Source: Candidatus Phytoplasma solani
GTDB lineage: Bacteria; Bacillota_I; Bacilli_A; Acholeplasmatales; Acholeplasmataceae
Reading direction: 5' to 3'
DNA length: 64,000 bases
Assembly (NCBI RefSeq): GCF_041729705.1
Contig: NZ_CP103788.1
Location: 682,001-746,000, forward strand
Under the pieces are notes generated by a model, which saw nothing but the letters and a program-made list of their open reading frames with translations, was not told where the DNA came from and did not search any database. The position numbers and the translations under genes were made by a program. The number at the start of each line of letters is the position of its first letter. Position 1 is the first letter of the stretch. Positions 8,381-17,584 of the stretch are shown here, piece by piece.

Positions 8381-9313
8381 CTAAGATGTTGTATTTATTG
8401 GTTTTTTTGTTTTTTTTGGGTTAAAAAGAAAAATGATTAAAGTCAACACCAAAAAAGAAATAACGATTAAGATGTTTTTATAAACCTTAAATGTTTCTGA
8501 TTTTATCTGTTTTATGGTTTGATAATTTATTTCTAATAAAAGTTCGCCATCATATTCATTGTGTTCAATTTGACTAATTGAGTTTTGGATATGATTAAAA
8601 GTTTTATTTTGAGGTTCAAATTCGAAATCTTTAGGCAAAAATTTATCTTTTAAATTAGGATTTTTAGCTATAATTGCTTGATAAACTAAGTTTTTTCTTT
8701 CTTCAAGGTTAATATCTTTTTTAATAGAAATAACTCCTAAATCGGTGTTATCAATAATATCATCTAAATTCAAGATATCTTTGGTGAAAGTAAATTCAAG
8801 ACTATTACCCATCAAATCTTCTACTCTAAAAAGACCTTCCCATTGTTCTCCTTCGTCATCTTCGTAATAAACTTCTTTAAAGGCGCTGTTTTCTATTAGA
8901 AAATCATCTGCTTCAATCGTTGTTGAAAGATTGTTATCTTTAATTAATTGATTTAAAGCTTTAATGATATCTTCTTTTGATAATTGTTGATTTTGTTTAT
9001 AATATCTAAATTTTGCAATATGTCTTTTGTTTTGGGGAAATATGAGAGTTAAATCTTTTAGTTTTTTTAAATCTTGCAAATTTAAAGCATCAAGTTGTTC
9101 TTGAGTTTCTTTGAAATCTTCACCGTTTTTTTTAACCCAAACACCATTGTTTAAAGGGTTTTGATCGTTTGTTATAGTTATTTTTTTCTTATCGCTTGAT
9201 TTTATTGTTCTTTGGGCGAATAGGTTAATGTTGTTTAAAAAAAAGGTAAAAATTAATACTAACAAATTAAAAACAATGAATGTTTGAGAAACTCGTAATC
9301 GGTTTCCTTGCAT
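8381..9313 (-). CDS. Surface protein with two MAM-like domains and C-terminal anchor
   Basis: 310 residues, function unknown. A signal peptide (hydrophobic about 13-33) is followed by a first repeat-like region (about 80-180). A clearer second copy follows (about 190-275): NTDLGVI ... YQAIIAKNPNLKDK ... EYDGELLLEINY. This matches the TNLG.I / AI..KNPDL / Y.GE pattern of the proteins at 2842 and 46752. A membrane span (about 280-300) ends in FNPKKTKK. No low-complexity stalk is present, so this may be the plainest family member here. It has its own promoter (9384-9412) and terminator and lies downstream of rarA on the same strand. Confidence 0.75.
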   Translation of the reverse strand: MQGNRLRVSQTFIVFNLLVLIFTFFLNNINLFAQRTIKSSDKKKITITNDQNPLNNGVWVKKNGEDFKETQEQLDALNLQDLKKLKDLTLIFPQNKRHIAKFRYYKQNQQLSKEDIIKALNQLIKDNNLSTTIEADDFLIENSAFKEVYYEDDEGEQWEGLFRVEDLMGNSLEFTFTKDILNLDDIIDNTDLGVISIKKDINLEERKNLVYQAIIAKNPNLKDKFLPKDFEFEPQNKTFNHIQNSISQIEHNEYDGELLLEINYQTIKQIKSETFKVYKNILIVISFLVLTLIIFLFNPKKTKKPINTTS

Positions 9314-9383
9314 TGTTGTTTGAATTCTTTCTTATAAAATATATTAAATCATAGGAGATGAAAAAACATTCCTACAGTTATAT

Positions 9384-9412
9384 ATTGTAATCTTTTTGCT
9401 TCCAAAAGTCAA
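9384..9412 (-). promoter_or_regulatory. Sigma-70-type promoter for surface gene 3
   Basis: On the minus strand, TTGACT (9407-9412), a 17-nt spacer and TACAAT (9384-9389) stand about 70 bases before the ATG at 9313. Confidence 0.65.
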
Positions 9413-9458
9413 GTTATTTTGTTATTTTTTGGTTACGAATAATAATCTATTAAAAACA

Positions 9459-10703
9459 TCATTTAGTATTTTGTTTAAATCGTTTATATAACTCATTAAT
9501 GCGTTTTTCGTATTCATTGTGTAATTTTGGTCGGTAATAAATCGATCCTTGCAATTCTTTCGGAAGATATTGTTGTTTGACGTAATCATTTTCGAAATGA
9601 TGAGGATATCGATAACCAACCCCATTATTTAATTTTTTGGCCGAAGCATAACTAGTGTCGTGTAAATGACTAGGAATTGGCGGGACTTTACCGTTTAAAA
9701 CATCTTTATAAGCTTGATTGGTGGCTAAATAAGCACTATTGGATTTTTCACTCAAACACATTTCTACAATTGCCAAACCCAACGGAATACGACCTTCTGG
9801 TAATCCGATTTGACGAAAAGCATCAATAGCAGTTTTGACATGTAAAATAACGGCAGGATTAGCTAAACCCACATCTTCATAAGCAGTAATCAACATTCTC
9901 CGTAATAACGCTTCATGGTCGCCACTTAGTAATAATCTGACAAAATAATGCAAAGCCGCATCAACATCACTACCGCGAATTGATTTTTGCAAAGCTGATT
10001 TTAAGTTATGATGTTCATCTGCATCTTTGAAATTAACCAAATTAGCAAAGGGGAAAAAGTTGTTAACGATAGTATTATTAATTTCTTTTTCGGGGTATAA
10101 TTTGAGGCACAATTCTAATGTGTTAATGGCAATACGCAAATCTCCGCTAGATAATTGACAAATCAACATTAGCGCCTCAGTTTTGATAGTTAATGGTAGT
10201 TTTTTGTTGATAATTATTTTTTGCAAACCGGTTGCCATTTGTAAGGCAGTGATTCTTTCTAATTTAATGATATTAGCTCTTGAACGAATAGCTGGATTAA
10301 TCACAAAATAAGGGTTTTCAGTAGTGCAAGCGAACATAATTAAATGACCGTTTTCCAAATATTGTAACAAGATATCTTGACGGTCTTTATTCATGCGGTG
10401 GATTTCTTCTACGATAAGGATCAAATTTGAGTTAAGTGATGCAGATTCGATGATTTTTTCTAACTTGGTTTTTTTATCTATCTCGGCGTTAAAAATGATA
10501 TATTCTAATTTCAAATCATTTGCTAATGCTTGTGCCATACTACTTTTACCGGTTCCTGGTTCACCATAAAAAATCAAAGAACTAACAAAATTATTTTTAA
10601 TCATTTTCGAAATGATGCCATTTTGATCGTTAATTAAATGATTTTGTCCGATAATTTGGCTTATGGTAGTTGGTCGCAATGTAAATGCTAATGGTTCTGT
10701 CAT
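9459..10703 (-). CDS. rarA: RarA/MgsA-type replication-associated AAA+ ATPase
   Basis: 414-residue AAA+ protein acting at stalled replication forks. Seen: the N-terminal LRPTTISQIIGQNHL box; Walker A GEPGTGKSS (about residues 46-54); Walker B LILIVEEIHR, with Glu where Asp is usual before the catalytic Glu; a sensor 1 region ACTTENP; and the C-terminal RarA domain with SAYLATNQAYKDVLNGKVPPIP and HLHDTSYASAKKLNNG...YRYPHHF. The length is normal. ATG at 10703 has AGGAA upstream. A TATAAT lies on the minus strand at about 10748-10753. Related clamp-loader proteins lack the C-terminal tetramerisation part, so the call is firm. Confidence 0.93.
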   Translation of the reverse strand: MTEPLAFTLRPTTISQIIGQNHLINDQNGIISKMIKNNFVSSLIFYGEPGTGKSSMAQALANDLKLEYIIFNAEIDKKTKLEKIIESASLNSNLILIVEEIHRMNKDRQDILLQYLENGHLIMFACTTENPYFVINPAIRSRANIIKLERITALQMATGLQKIIINKKLPLTIKTEALMLICQLSSGDLRIAINTLELCLKLYPEKEINNTIVNNFFPFANLVNFKDADEHHNLKSALQKSIRGSDVDAALHYFVRLLLSGDHEALLRRMLITAYEDVGLANPAVILHVKTAIDAFRQIGLPEGRIPLGLAIVEMCLSEKSNSAYLATNQAYKDVLNGKVPPIPSHLHDTSYASAKKLNNGVGYRYPHHFENDYVKQQYLPKELQGSIYYRPKLHNEYEKRINELYKRFKQNTK

Positions 10704-11480
10704 ATTTTTTTCCTAACTCTTTTTCCTGTTTGTTTTTAATATATAATATTATAACACTTTTTGAGGGTTTGAGTGGGTGTTGTTTTTGATATGTAACAAT
10801 TAATATTAGATGTTGTGTTTAATAACAAAAAAAGACTAGTTATTAGCTAGTCTTTGGTGAATATTTGGTTAAAAATTTATACTGATTGAACCGAACCATC
10901 GGATTGGTATTTAGTTTCTTGATTTTTTTTCAGTTATTGGATTATATTCAAAGATGTAGCTAAATTGTTTTGTTGTTGTAGTGTTGTATATTGGTTAATT
11001 TACAATTTTAGGGGTTGTATTCAAAGATTGCAGTCAATTTTTTTATCATCGAATTTATAGTGTATATAAATTTGGTTTTTAAACATAAAAGTCGTATTTT
11101 TCTTGTGTGATTAGTTTTTGAAGATGAAGGCAGGTTAGATTATTTTTGTTATTTTTTCAAATTGGTTAGTTTTTGCAACAAAAAGACCATTATTAAAACA
11201 ATGACTTTTTTTTATTATTAGGATATATTGTTATTAAAATACATTTTCAGGATTAAATAAAAAATTAATTTCTATAATTTTAGTTTTTTTAAAAACAAAA
11301 CCAATATTAAAAACAACTCCTTTTAGCACTTATTAATATTATACTATTTACTTTTTTTAATACTACCAAAGCAAATATTTTCATTTATCATAACTTCTTT
11401 TGATAAAATAATTATTAGAGGGTTTTTGTAAAAAGATAAAATCTCAAAAACATAAACATTCTAGAAACGAGCTTTTAAAA
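10704..11480. other. Long gap between divergent rarA and glnS
   Basis: The gap contains the rarA promoter area, a terminator-like hairpin AGACTAG/CTAGTCT at about 10832-10853 whose T run faces the minus strand, and a decayed DUF2963-type fragment listed separately. Another hairpin-like repeat, AAAGACCATT, occurs near 11180. No intact gene is seen. Confidence 0.5.
10877..11065 (-). pseudogene. Decayed DUF2963-type repeat fragment
   Basis: Minus-strand pieces in two frames read IFEYNP, FEYNPITEKKSRN and TKYQSDGSVQSV-stop. These match the EFNPTTGK...TTNFQPDGK repeats of the protein at 2842. Frameshifts and stops separate them. A terminator hairpin follows at 10832-10853, so this is the broken 3' end of a former gene. 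Confidence 0.55.
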
Positions 11481-13112
11481 ATGAAAAACAACAAAGAACT
11501 ACAACTAAACTCTAATTTTATTAAAACCATCATCCAAAAAGATTTAGAACAAGGTAAATACCAACAAATTATTACCCGTTTTCCGCCCGAGCCCAATGGT
11601 TTTTTACATTTAGGACACGCTAGAGCCATCATTGTTAATTTTGAATTGGCAAAAATCTTTAACGGCAAAACTATTTTGCGTTATGACGATACTAACCCTA
11701 CTAACGAAAAACAAATTTATGTTGATGCTATTTTGCAAGATTTAACATGGCTCGGTTACAAACCTGATCGAATCACCTTTGCTTCTGATTATTTTTTACA
11801 AATGTACGAAAAAGCACTTTTTTTAATTAGGCAAGGAAAAGCTTATGTCGATGACCTAACTGCTGAAGAAATTACAAAATCAAGAGGAAACTTGTTAGAA
11901 AAAGGAATCAATTCGCCTTATCGTAATCGTAGTATTTATGAAAATATTGTCCTTTTCGAAAAAATGAAAGCAGGTGTTTTCAAAGAAGGCAGTAAGGTTT
12001 TGCGCGCTAAAATTGATATGGCAAGCCCTAACCTCAATTTAAGAGATGCTGTTTTATACCGCGTTCTTTCGGCTTTTACATTGAAAAAAAAACATTGGTA
12101 TATTTATCCGACTTACGATTTTGCCCACCCTTTAGAAGATGCTTTCGAAAAGATCACCCACTCATTATGTTCTTTAGAGTTTGAAGATCACAGACCTTTA
12201 TACGATTGGGTTATTCGAGAAACCAAAGTTTCACATATCCCCCGTCAAATTGAATTTGGACGCCTAAATTTAACCCAAACCTTAATGAGCAAAAGATATC
12301 TCAAAGCGTTAGTAGAAGAAAAAAAAGTTAATGGTTGGAATGATCCTAGAATGCCTACTTTATCAGGAATTCGCCACAAAGGATATACCCCGCAAGCAAT
12401 TAAAAATTTTGTGTTAGAAATTGGTTTATCAAAAGTTAACTCTCAAGTTAAAAGAGAAATGTTAGAATCATGCGTCAGAGATAATCTCAAAGCCCAAGCT
12501 TTTCCACGAATGGCAGTTATTAACCCTTTAAAAGTGACAATCGTTAATTATCCCGAGAATCAAATAGAGCAACTAGAAGCTCCTTTTTTTCCGAAAGAAT
12601 GTCATGATACAAAAATAAGACATGTTGCTTTTTCTCGTCATTTGTATATCGAAAAAGATGATTTTGCTATCACCAAACCCAATCCTCAATACAAAAGATT
12701 AGTTTTAGGTGAAGAGGTGCGTTTATTGCATGCTTATTTCATCAAAGCTTGTGATGTCATTAAAAATGATCAAGGGGAAGTAATTGAAATACTTGCCACC
12801 TATGATCCAGAAACTAAAAGTGGTAGTGGTTTTAAAGGTAGAAAACCAAACGGTACTATTCATTTTGTCGAAAGCAAAACCGCTTTGGCAGCTACTTTTA
12901 ATTATTTTTTCCCTCTTTTAACACAAAATAACGACTTTAATCAAGAATCTTGGCAAATCAAACAAGGTTTTGTTGAAAATAATTTAGCCCAAAACACTAA
13001 TCACACTCGAATTCAATTTTTAAGACAAGGTTATTTTATGTTAACCCAAACACAAAACCAAAAACTAAATTTCAACGAAATAGTCAGCTTAAAAGCAAAT
13101 AATTTAAAATAA
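11481..13112 (+). CDS. glnS: Glutaminyl-tRNA synthetase
   Basis: 543-residue class I synthetase charging tRNA-Gln directly. Seen: FPPEPNGFLHLGHARAI (HIGH region with the PEPNG typical of GlnRS); RYDDTNPTNEKQIYVDAI; and LMSKRYLKALVEE with GWNDPRMPTLSGIRHKGY (KMSKS-type loop, MSKR as in GlnRS). The C-terminal beta-barrel anticodon domain contains LGEEVRLLHAYFIKACDV. Known: most Gram-positive relatives lack GlnRS and use Glu-tRNA amidotransferase, so the gene was probably acquired by transfer in this lineage. The ATG is 15 bp before the pcrA Shine-Dalgarno region of the next gene in reading order, and the two are likely cotranscribed. Confidence 0.95.
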   Translation: MKNNKELQLNSNFIKTIIQKDLEQGKYQQIITRFPPEPNGFLHLGHARAIIVNFELAKIFNGKTILRYDDTNPTNEKQIYVDAILQDLTWLGYKPDRITFASDYFLQMYEKALFLIRQGKAYVDDLTAEEITKSRGNLLEKGINSPYRNRSIYENIVLFEKMKAGVFKEGSKVLRAKIDMASPNLNLRDAVLYRVLSAFTLKKKHWYIYPTYDFAHPLEDAFEKITHSLCSLEFEDHRPLYDWVIRETKVSHIPRQIEFGRLNLTQTLMSKRYLKALVEEKKVNGWNDPRMPTLSGIRHKGYTPQAIKNFVLEIGLSKVNSQVKREMLESCVRDNLKAQAFPRMAVINPLKVTIVNYPENQIEQLEAPFFPKECHDTKIRHVAFSRHLYIEKDDFAITKPNPQYKRLVLGEEVRLLHAYFIKACDVIKNDQGEVIEILATYDPETKSGSGFKGRKPNGTIHFVESKTALAATFNYFFPLLTQNNDFNQESWQIKQGFVENNLAQNTNHTRIQFLRQGYFMLTQTQNQKLNFNEIVSLKANNLK

Positions 13113-13136
13113 TAAAATAATCAAAGGTTGTACAAA

Positions 13137-15314
13137 ATGACCCCTCAAATAGATATTTGGTTAAAAAAATTAAATAAAAAACAAAATGAAGCTGTCGTTT
13201 CTCCCTCGCAAACAACTTACCTAGTGGCTGGAGCAGGAACTGGCAAAACAACGACTTTAACCACTAAAATTGCTTATTTAATCGAAAAAGAAAATATCGC
13301 CAGTCAAAACATCTTGGCTCTTACTTTCACCAATAAAGCTGCTAATCAAATGAAAGCAAAAGTTTTAGAAATGATTGGCGAAAAAAGTCGAGGAATTACT
13401 GTATGTACTTTTCACTCTTTGGGCAACCAAATTTTAAGACGTTTTATTGACCTTTTACCTTTCAACTATAACAAAAATTTCATTATTTTAGATAGCAAAG
13501 ATAGTAATAAGATTATTAAAACTGTTTTAAAAGAGATGAAATTAGATCTAAAATCTTTCGAAATTAGCAAATTAAAACAACATATTTCTATCCTGAAAAA
13601 AAAAGATAACAAACAAGAAAATGAGCAAACTTTTTTAGATAAAACAACACAAACCGAACACAATCACCTAAATTATGTAAATAATCAAAATATTTTGACT
13701 GAAAAAATCAAAACCCAATATCAAAAGTATTTACAAAGCCATAATTTTATCGATTTTGATGATTTAATTTTATATACTTATCAATTACTCCAAGAACAAC
13801 CCAAGGTAAAATCATTTTACCAAGAGAAGTTTCAATATTTGTTAGTCGATGAATTTCAAGATACTGATTTTTATCAATACCAAATTTTAACTTTTTTAAC
13901 AGAAAAATATCGACGTATTTTTGTAGTTGGTGATCCAGATCAAAATATTTATTCCTTTAGGGGAGCACGTTTTGAAAATAGTCAATTATTTTTAAATAAA
14001 TTTCACCCCCAAATATCGATTTTAGAACAAAATTATCGTTCTTCGCAAAGTATCTTAGAAAAAGCCAACCTTTTAATCAGTCACAACAAAGATCACCCCT
14101 TTAAAAAAACATTAAAAAGTCAGAAAGCTAGAGGCAATAGTGTTAATGCTCATTTTTTTGCAGATAGCCGTATTGAGGCACAATTCCTAATCCAAACCAT
14201 CAAAACTTTAGTAAAAACATCAAAGCATCGTTATCAAGATTTTGCTATTTTATATCGTAATAATTCATTTGGAATATTTTTAGAAAAATATTTGCTTGCT
14301 GGAGGCATTCCTTATATAATTTTAGGAAACATATCTTTTTACCAAAGCAAAATAGTCAAAGATTTATTAGCTTATTTGCATGTAGCCGTTAATCCTTTGC
14401 AAGATTTTTATTTAAAAAGGATTATTAACGTCCCCAAAAGACAAATCGGTAAAATCACTTTGTCGCATTTAGAAAAAATTCAACAAGAAAAAAAAATATC
14501 TCTTTTTGAAGTATTAGATAATTTAAATGAGGTTTTAATTAGTGAAAACACCAAACAAAAACTCTATCAATTTAAAGATTTTATCAAAAACATCAATAAT
14601 CAAATAATTAATAACCAATTTAATAATCTTAGTGATATAATTACTTATGTTAACCAAGAAACTCAATATTCTAAACAATTCACATCAACAAAACAAAAAA
14701 ACTCTCAACAAGAAAATAACACTGACACCATTTTATCTTACATCGAAGAATTAAAATCGGTTTTACTACAAACTGATCAAAATTTAGAAGGCAACAATTT
14801 AGACAAACTAACTCAATTTTTAGAAGAAATTAATTTATATAGTGAAACTAGCCAAAATACTTCTCACAATAACGTCAGCAATAATTGTGTTAAATTATCA
14901 ACCATTCATAAAGTTAAAGGTTTAGAATTTAAAGTGGTTTTTGTTTCAGGTTTAGAACAAGAAATTTTTGATGATAAAAATAATCTCGATGAATCTAGAC
15001 GCTTGACTTATGTAGCTGTGACAAGGGCGCAAGAAAAATTATTTTTAACTGGCGCTTTTGAAAGAAAATTATACGGCGAAGTCCGCACATGCACACCATC
15101 GAGGTTTTTAAAAGAAATGGGTTTTGGTGCTAAAAAACATTTATCTTATTTGCCGAATCAAAATTTCTTTCAAAAAGGTGACCAAGTTAAACATCATCTT
15201 TTTGGTTTAGGAATGATCAAAGAATTACAAGAAAATTTAATTATTGTGAAATTTTTAAACCCACCGAGCATTAAACATTTTGATCCTTCTACCAATTTTC
15301 TTAAAAAAATATAA
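13137..15314 (+). CDS. pcrA: UvrD/PcrA-type 3'-5' DNA helicase
   Basis: 725-residue superfamily 1A helicase for nucleotide excision repair and replication-fork clearance. Motifs in order: N-terminal LNKKQNEAV (Q motif), GAGTGKTTTL (Walker A), ALTFTNKAANQMK (Ia), LLVDEFQDTDFYQYQIL (II), VVGDPDQNIYSFRGA (III), LEQNYRSSQ (IV), LSTIHKVKGLEFKVVFVSG (V), ESRRLTYVAVTRAQEKLFLTG (VI). The C-terminal tail FFQKGDQVKHHLFGLGMI is the PcrA/UvrD Tudor-like RNA-polymerase-binding element. ATG at 13137 was preferred over TTG at 13128, which abuts the AAAGG ribosome site. It follows glnS closely and precedes secG by 19 bp. Confidence 0.95.
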   Translation: MTPQIDIWLKKLNKKQNEAVVSPSQTTYLVAGAGTGKTTTLTTKIAYLIEKENIASQNILALTFTNKAANQMKAKVLEMIGEKSRGITVCTFHSLGNQILRRFIDLLPFNYNKNFIILDSKDSNKIIKTVLKEMKLDLKSFEISKLKQHISILKKKDNKQENEQTFLDKTTQTEHNHLNYVNNQNILTEKIKTQYQKYLQSHNFIDFDDLILYTYQLLQEQPKVKSFYQEKFQYLLVDEFQDTDFYQYQILTFLTEKYRRIFVVGDPDQNIYSFRGARFENSQLFLNKFHPQISILEQNYRSSQSILEKANLLISHNKDHPFKKTLKSQKARGNSVNAHFFADSRIEAQFLIQTIKTLVKTSKHRYQDFAILYRNNSFGIFLEKYLLAGGIPYIILGNISFYQSKIVKDLLAYLHVAVNPLQDFYLKRIINVPKRQIGKITLSHLEKIQQEKKISLFEVLDNLNEVLISENTKQKLYQFKDFIKNINNQIINNQFNNLSDIITYVNQETQYSKQFTSTKQKNSQQENNTDTILSYIEELKSVLLQTDQNLEGNNLDKLTQFLEEINLYSETSQNTSHNNVSNNCVKLSTIHKVKGLEFKVVFVSGLEQEIFDDKNNLDESRRLTYVAVTRAQEKLFLTGAFERKLYGEVRTCTPSRFLKEMGFGAKKHLSYLPNQNFFQKGDQVKHHLFGLGMIKELQENLIIVKFLNPPSIKHFDPSTNFLKKI

Positions 15315-15333
15315 AATTAAAGGAGTATTGTTT

Positions 15334-15552
15334 ATGGAGCATTATGCAATTTGGATTTCTATTTCGATTTTAACTATATTAAGTGTTTTATTTTTGTCCG
15401 ATAGTAACGATTTCGTTTCTTTTAGCAGTAGTTCTTTTGGAGAAAAACAAAATCGAAAAATTAAAGGCGAACATTTCTTTTTTAATTTTTTACTCACTAT
15501 TTTAACAATAGCTTGTTTCGCGCTGCTACTCTACCAACAAAAAAAAGGTTAG
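15334..15552 (+). CDS. secG: Preprotein translocase subunit SecG
   Basis: 72-residue membrane protein of the SecYEG channel. Two hydrophobic spans (about 4-22 and 49-67) are separated by a polar loop containing SSSFGEKQNRKIKGEHFF, which matches the SecG pattern of a G/S-rich loop before a second span with a phenylalanine-rich entry. The ATG follows AAAGGAG by 8 bases; the longer upstream frame overlaps pcrA and is not used. The stop codon lies inside the terminator hairpin. Confidence 0.8.
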   Translation: MEHYAIWISISILTILSVLFLSDSNDFVSFSSSSFGEKQNRKIKGEHFFFNFLLTILTIACFALLLYQQKKG

Positions 15553-15575
15553 TTTAACAACTAGTCTTTTTTTTA
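15541..15575 (+). terminator. Terminator of the glnS-pcrA-secG unit
   Basis: AGGTTAGTT and AACTAGTCT form a stem (with G-U pairs) around TAAC, followed by T8. Confidence 0.75.
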
Positions 15576-15651
15576 TTTTTAAAAAAGAAGTTTAAAATAA
15601 ATAATTTTACAACAAACATATAAAAAAGAATGCTTTGCTTCTTTAAACCTA

Positions 15652-15857
15652 TTTCGAGGTCTTATCTATGGGATATTTGATTGTATTTTTTTCTTGAGTT
15701 CTTGCTACAAGATAACTTGCAATTCGCTTTTATGAGTTGCTGTAATCCGTTATTCTTTCGAATAACTGACCGACTATATCCATTTAACGTTTATTGGTGT
15801 TAGCTATTGATTAGATAACTACGATATTTAGGCCTCTTTGGTACCCAAAGTCATTCA
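15652..15857 (-). pseudogene. Group II intron relic, 5' part only
   Basis: The stretch aligns with 2296-2482 of the intact intron. Shared blocks include CTGTAATCCRTTATTCTTTCG, GACCGACYATATCCATT and TATTTAGGCCTCTTTGG. On the minus strand it is the first roughly 200 nt of the intron (domain I). No maturase or domain V follows on that strand before sufU. Confidence 0.8.
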
Positions 15858-15883
15858 TTTAAAATTTCTCTTTTCTTAAAAAC

Positions 15884-15912
15884 CAAAAAAGACTAGTTAT
15901 AAAAACTAGCCT
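15884..15912 (-). terminator. Terminator of sufU
   Basis: Minus strand: AGGCTAGT pairs with ACTAGTCT (one G-U) followed by TTTTTT. It lies 60 bases past the sufU stop. Confidence 0.7.
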
Positions 15913-15971
15913 ATTTAGATATTAAAAATGAATTTATTTACAAATTTTTATTAACAGTACGCAAAAAATTA

Positions 15972-16394
15972 TTAACTTAATAAAAAAGCTTGCAAAGTTT
16001 GCCAAGGTAAAGCTACACAATTAAGTTTATGAGGCAATTGATCAACTATATCTAACGCTTTTAAATCAGCATGCAGTTCATCTGGATTATAATCTTCTTT
16101 ATTAATCATGGCTAAAAAACATTTGATTTTATTTAAAGAGGTGGTTTTATCTAAATTTTTCATATGCACCGACATTAAACTAGCAGAAGCAAGACACATT
16201 GAACAAGCGTTAGCCTTATATTTAAGATCTAAAATTTTATGATGTTCGGTTAATTTTACTTGCAAAATTACTTGATCGCCACAATAAGAAGTTTTTTTTT
16301 CAAATTGATGATAATCTTGCAATTTCACATTGGTTTGATTTTGAGGATTGCGATAATGATTTATAATTAATTTATGTTTTGCTTGATTTAACAT
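15972..16394 (-). CDS. sufU: SufU/IscU-type iron-sulfur or zinc-dependent sulfurtransferase scaffold
   Basis: 140-residue NifU-N family protein. The SufU type receives sulfur from the cysteine desulfurase SufS. Seen: N-terminal IINHYRNPQNQ; SYCGDQVILQVKL with first Cys and Asp; NACSMCLASASLMS with the second ligand Cys; and LNCVALPWQTL with the third Cys. The typical SufU insertion between the second and third Cys is present. No sufS or other partner is in the window. It stands alone between two intron relics with its own Shine-Dalgarno (AAAGGAG before ATG). The Bacillus-like SufU assignment is more likely than IscU, but this is inference. Confidence 0.88.
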   Translation of the reverse strand: MLNQAKHKLIINHYRNPQNQTNVKLQDYHQFEKKTSYCGDQVILQVKLTEHHKILDLKYKANACSMCLASASLMSVHMKNLDKTTSLNKIKCFLAMINKEDYNPDELHADLKALDIVDQLPHKLNCVALPWQTLQAFLLS

Positions 16395-16479
16395 TTCTTT
16401 TCACTCCTTTTAAACTTTGATTTAAATATTTTTATTCTATATATAATCTTTTGTGATTTTACCACGTTTCTTCCAAAAC

Positions 16480-16995
16480 TACTAAAAGAAGGTCCGAAAG
16501 AAAAGCATCTAACAAGATTGTAGTTTTGTCTTAGTTAGTTTATCAATTGAAAAAACCTAGAATCTCTCCGTAAAGTCAAAAAAAACAAGAAAAAATCAGA
16601 CACTCCCAAAGAACACCTATATATCAATGGTATCATAGAAAAATGTAAGCGGTCAGTTTGCCTAACAGACTAAGTAGATATTTAGAATAACTTACAAAAT
16701 CCTAAAAACAGTTATTAAATGAACAATGTAGAAGTTAAAAACTTACTGCCCAAAAATAAGTAGTCAGAAAAATTCAAAACAATAATCAAAATATTATTGT
16801 AAACTGACCTCCCAGACAAAAAGTTAACAACTTTTATAAGGCCAAAAAAGTCAGCAAACTACCAACAAAATGATTCTAATAACCCTAAGAGGCAACAGAT
16901 AAAAATCTGCCAAAGTAAGTAGAAAGCAAAGCACTTAGAAACTTACCCGCTACGTTTGGATGGAAGCAGATTGTAATAATTAATAATCTAGACCA
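16480..16995 (+). pseudogene. ORF-less, decayed group II intron copy
   Basis: The plus strand matches the minus strand of the intact intron in consecutive blocks: TTGTCTTAGTTAGTTTATC and AATCTCTCCG (16535-16572); TAAGCGGTC ... GTAGATATTTAGAATAACTT ... AATCCTAAAA (16645-16715); CTGACCTCCCAGAC ... GTTAACAACTTTTATAAGGCC (16804-16845). It then jumps to a domain-V-like segment, GAAACTT ... GCTACGTTTGGATGGAAGCAGATTG (about 16930-16975). The entire maturase ORF is missing. Several helices have lost pairing, so it is probably inert. Confidence 0.75.
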
Positions 16996-17115
16996 AAAAG
17001 TCAAAAAACTAATGAATCGATAATAAAATCTCAAAACTATTCACCGAAACAATAAAGTAAACCACATACATCCTGCCTACAAGGATAATTCTATCAGTAA
17101 ATCGCAATTCATCTA

Positions 17116-17268
17116 TCTGTATAACCATCTTGCAACATTTTGGCGCGTTTTAAATTTTGATAATCTACCTTTAAGACTTGAAGGCCAATATTTTCTTTTT
17201 TAAATAAAACTTTGGCTTTATTGAAGGTATTTACAACCAATGACATCAGACTAAGTAATTATAATTTG
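17116..17268 (-). pseudogene. Fragment possibly from an NlpA/MetQ-type lipoprotein
   Basis: The minus strand holds about 50 open codons ending at TGA, including NTFNKAKVLFKKENIGLQ and KVDYQNLKRAKMLQDGYTD. The spacing of DY..L.RA..LQDG..D recalls the DY..PN.AL.DG.ID segment of MetQ-like binding proteins. The match is short and the call tentative. Confidence 0.3.
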
Positions 17269-17505
17269 TTTTGGGCAATTACATGTTATTCTTATTGCTT
17301 CTTTTTATAATTTTTTAATTTACCTTGTTGCGACAAGTTATAAATTGTTTTTTTGATGTTTTTTAATTTTAGTAAATTCAAAACAAATTTTTTATCTAGC
17401 TAATTAAGTTAAGATCACTATATCAGTATACATTAATGATAAATATAAATAAACATTAAAATTAAGATAAATTGGAAAAATAATTGATTTTTTAATATTT
17501 TATTC

Positions 17506-17533
17506 TTGCTTTTATTTTTTGTTTTGTTATAAT
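17506..17533 (+). promoter_or_regulatory. Promoter of P-type ATPase gene
   Basis: TTGCTT (17506-17511), a 16-nt spacer and TATAAT (17528-17533) lie 51 bases before the start codon. Confidence 0.65.
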
Positions 17534-17584
17534 TTAATCAGGTTTAAATAAAAAAATTATTAGAATCAAAGGAAAAACTTTAAC

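Larger units (their letters stand above)
16996..17580. other. Decayed region before the P-type ATPase gene
   Basis: Plus-strand 17037-17140 reads KTIHRNNKVNHIHP, similar to [13 protein letters not shown] in the protein at 2842, and is probably a DUF2963-type relic. A minus-strand fragment is listed separately. A promoter for the ATPase gene lies at 17506-17533. Nothing else is recognised. Confidence 0.4.
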
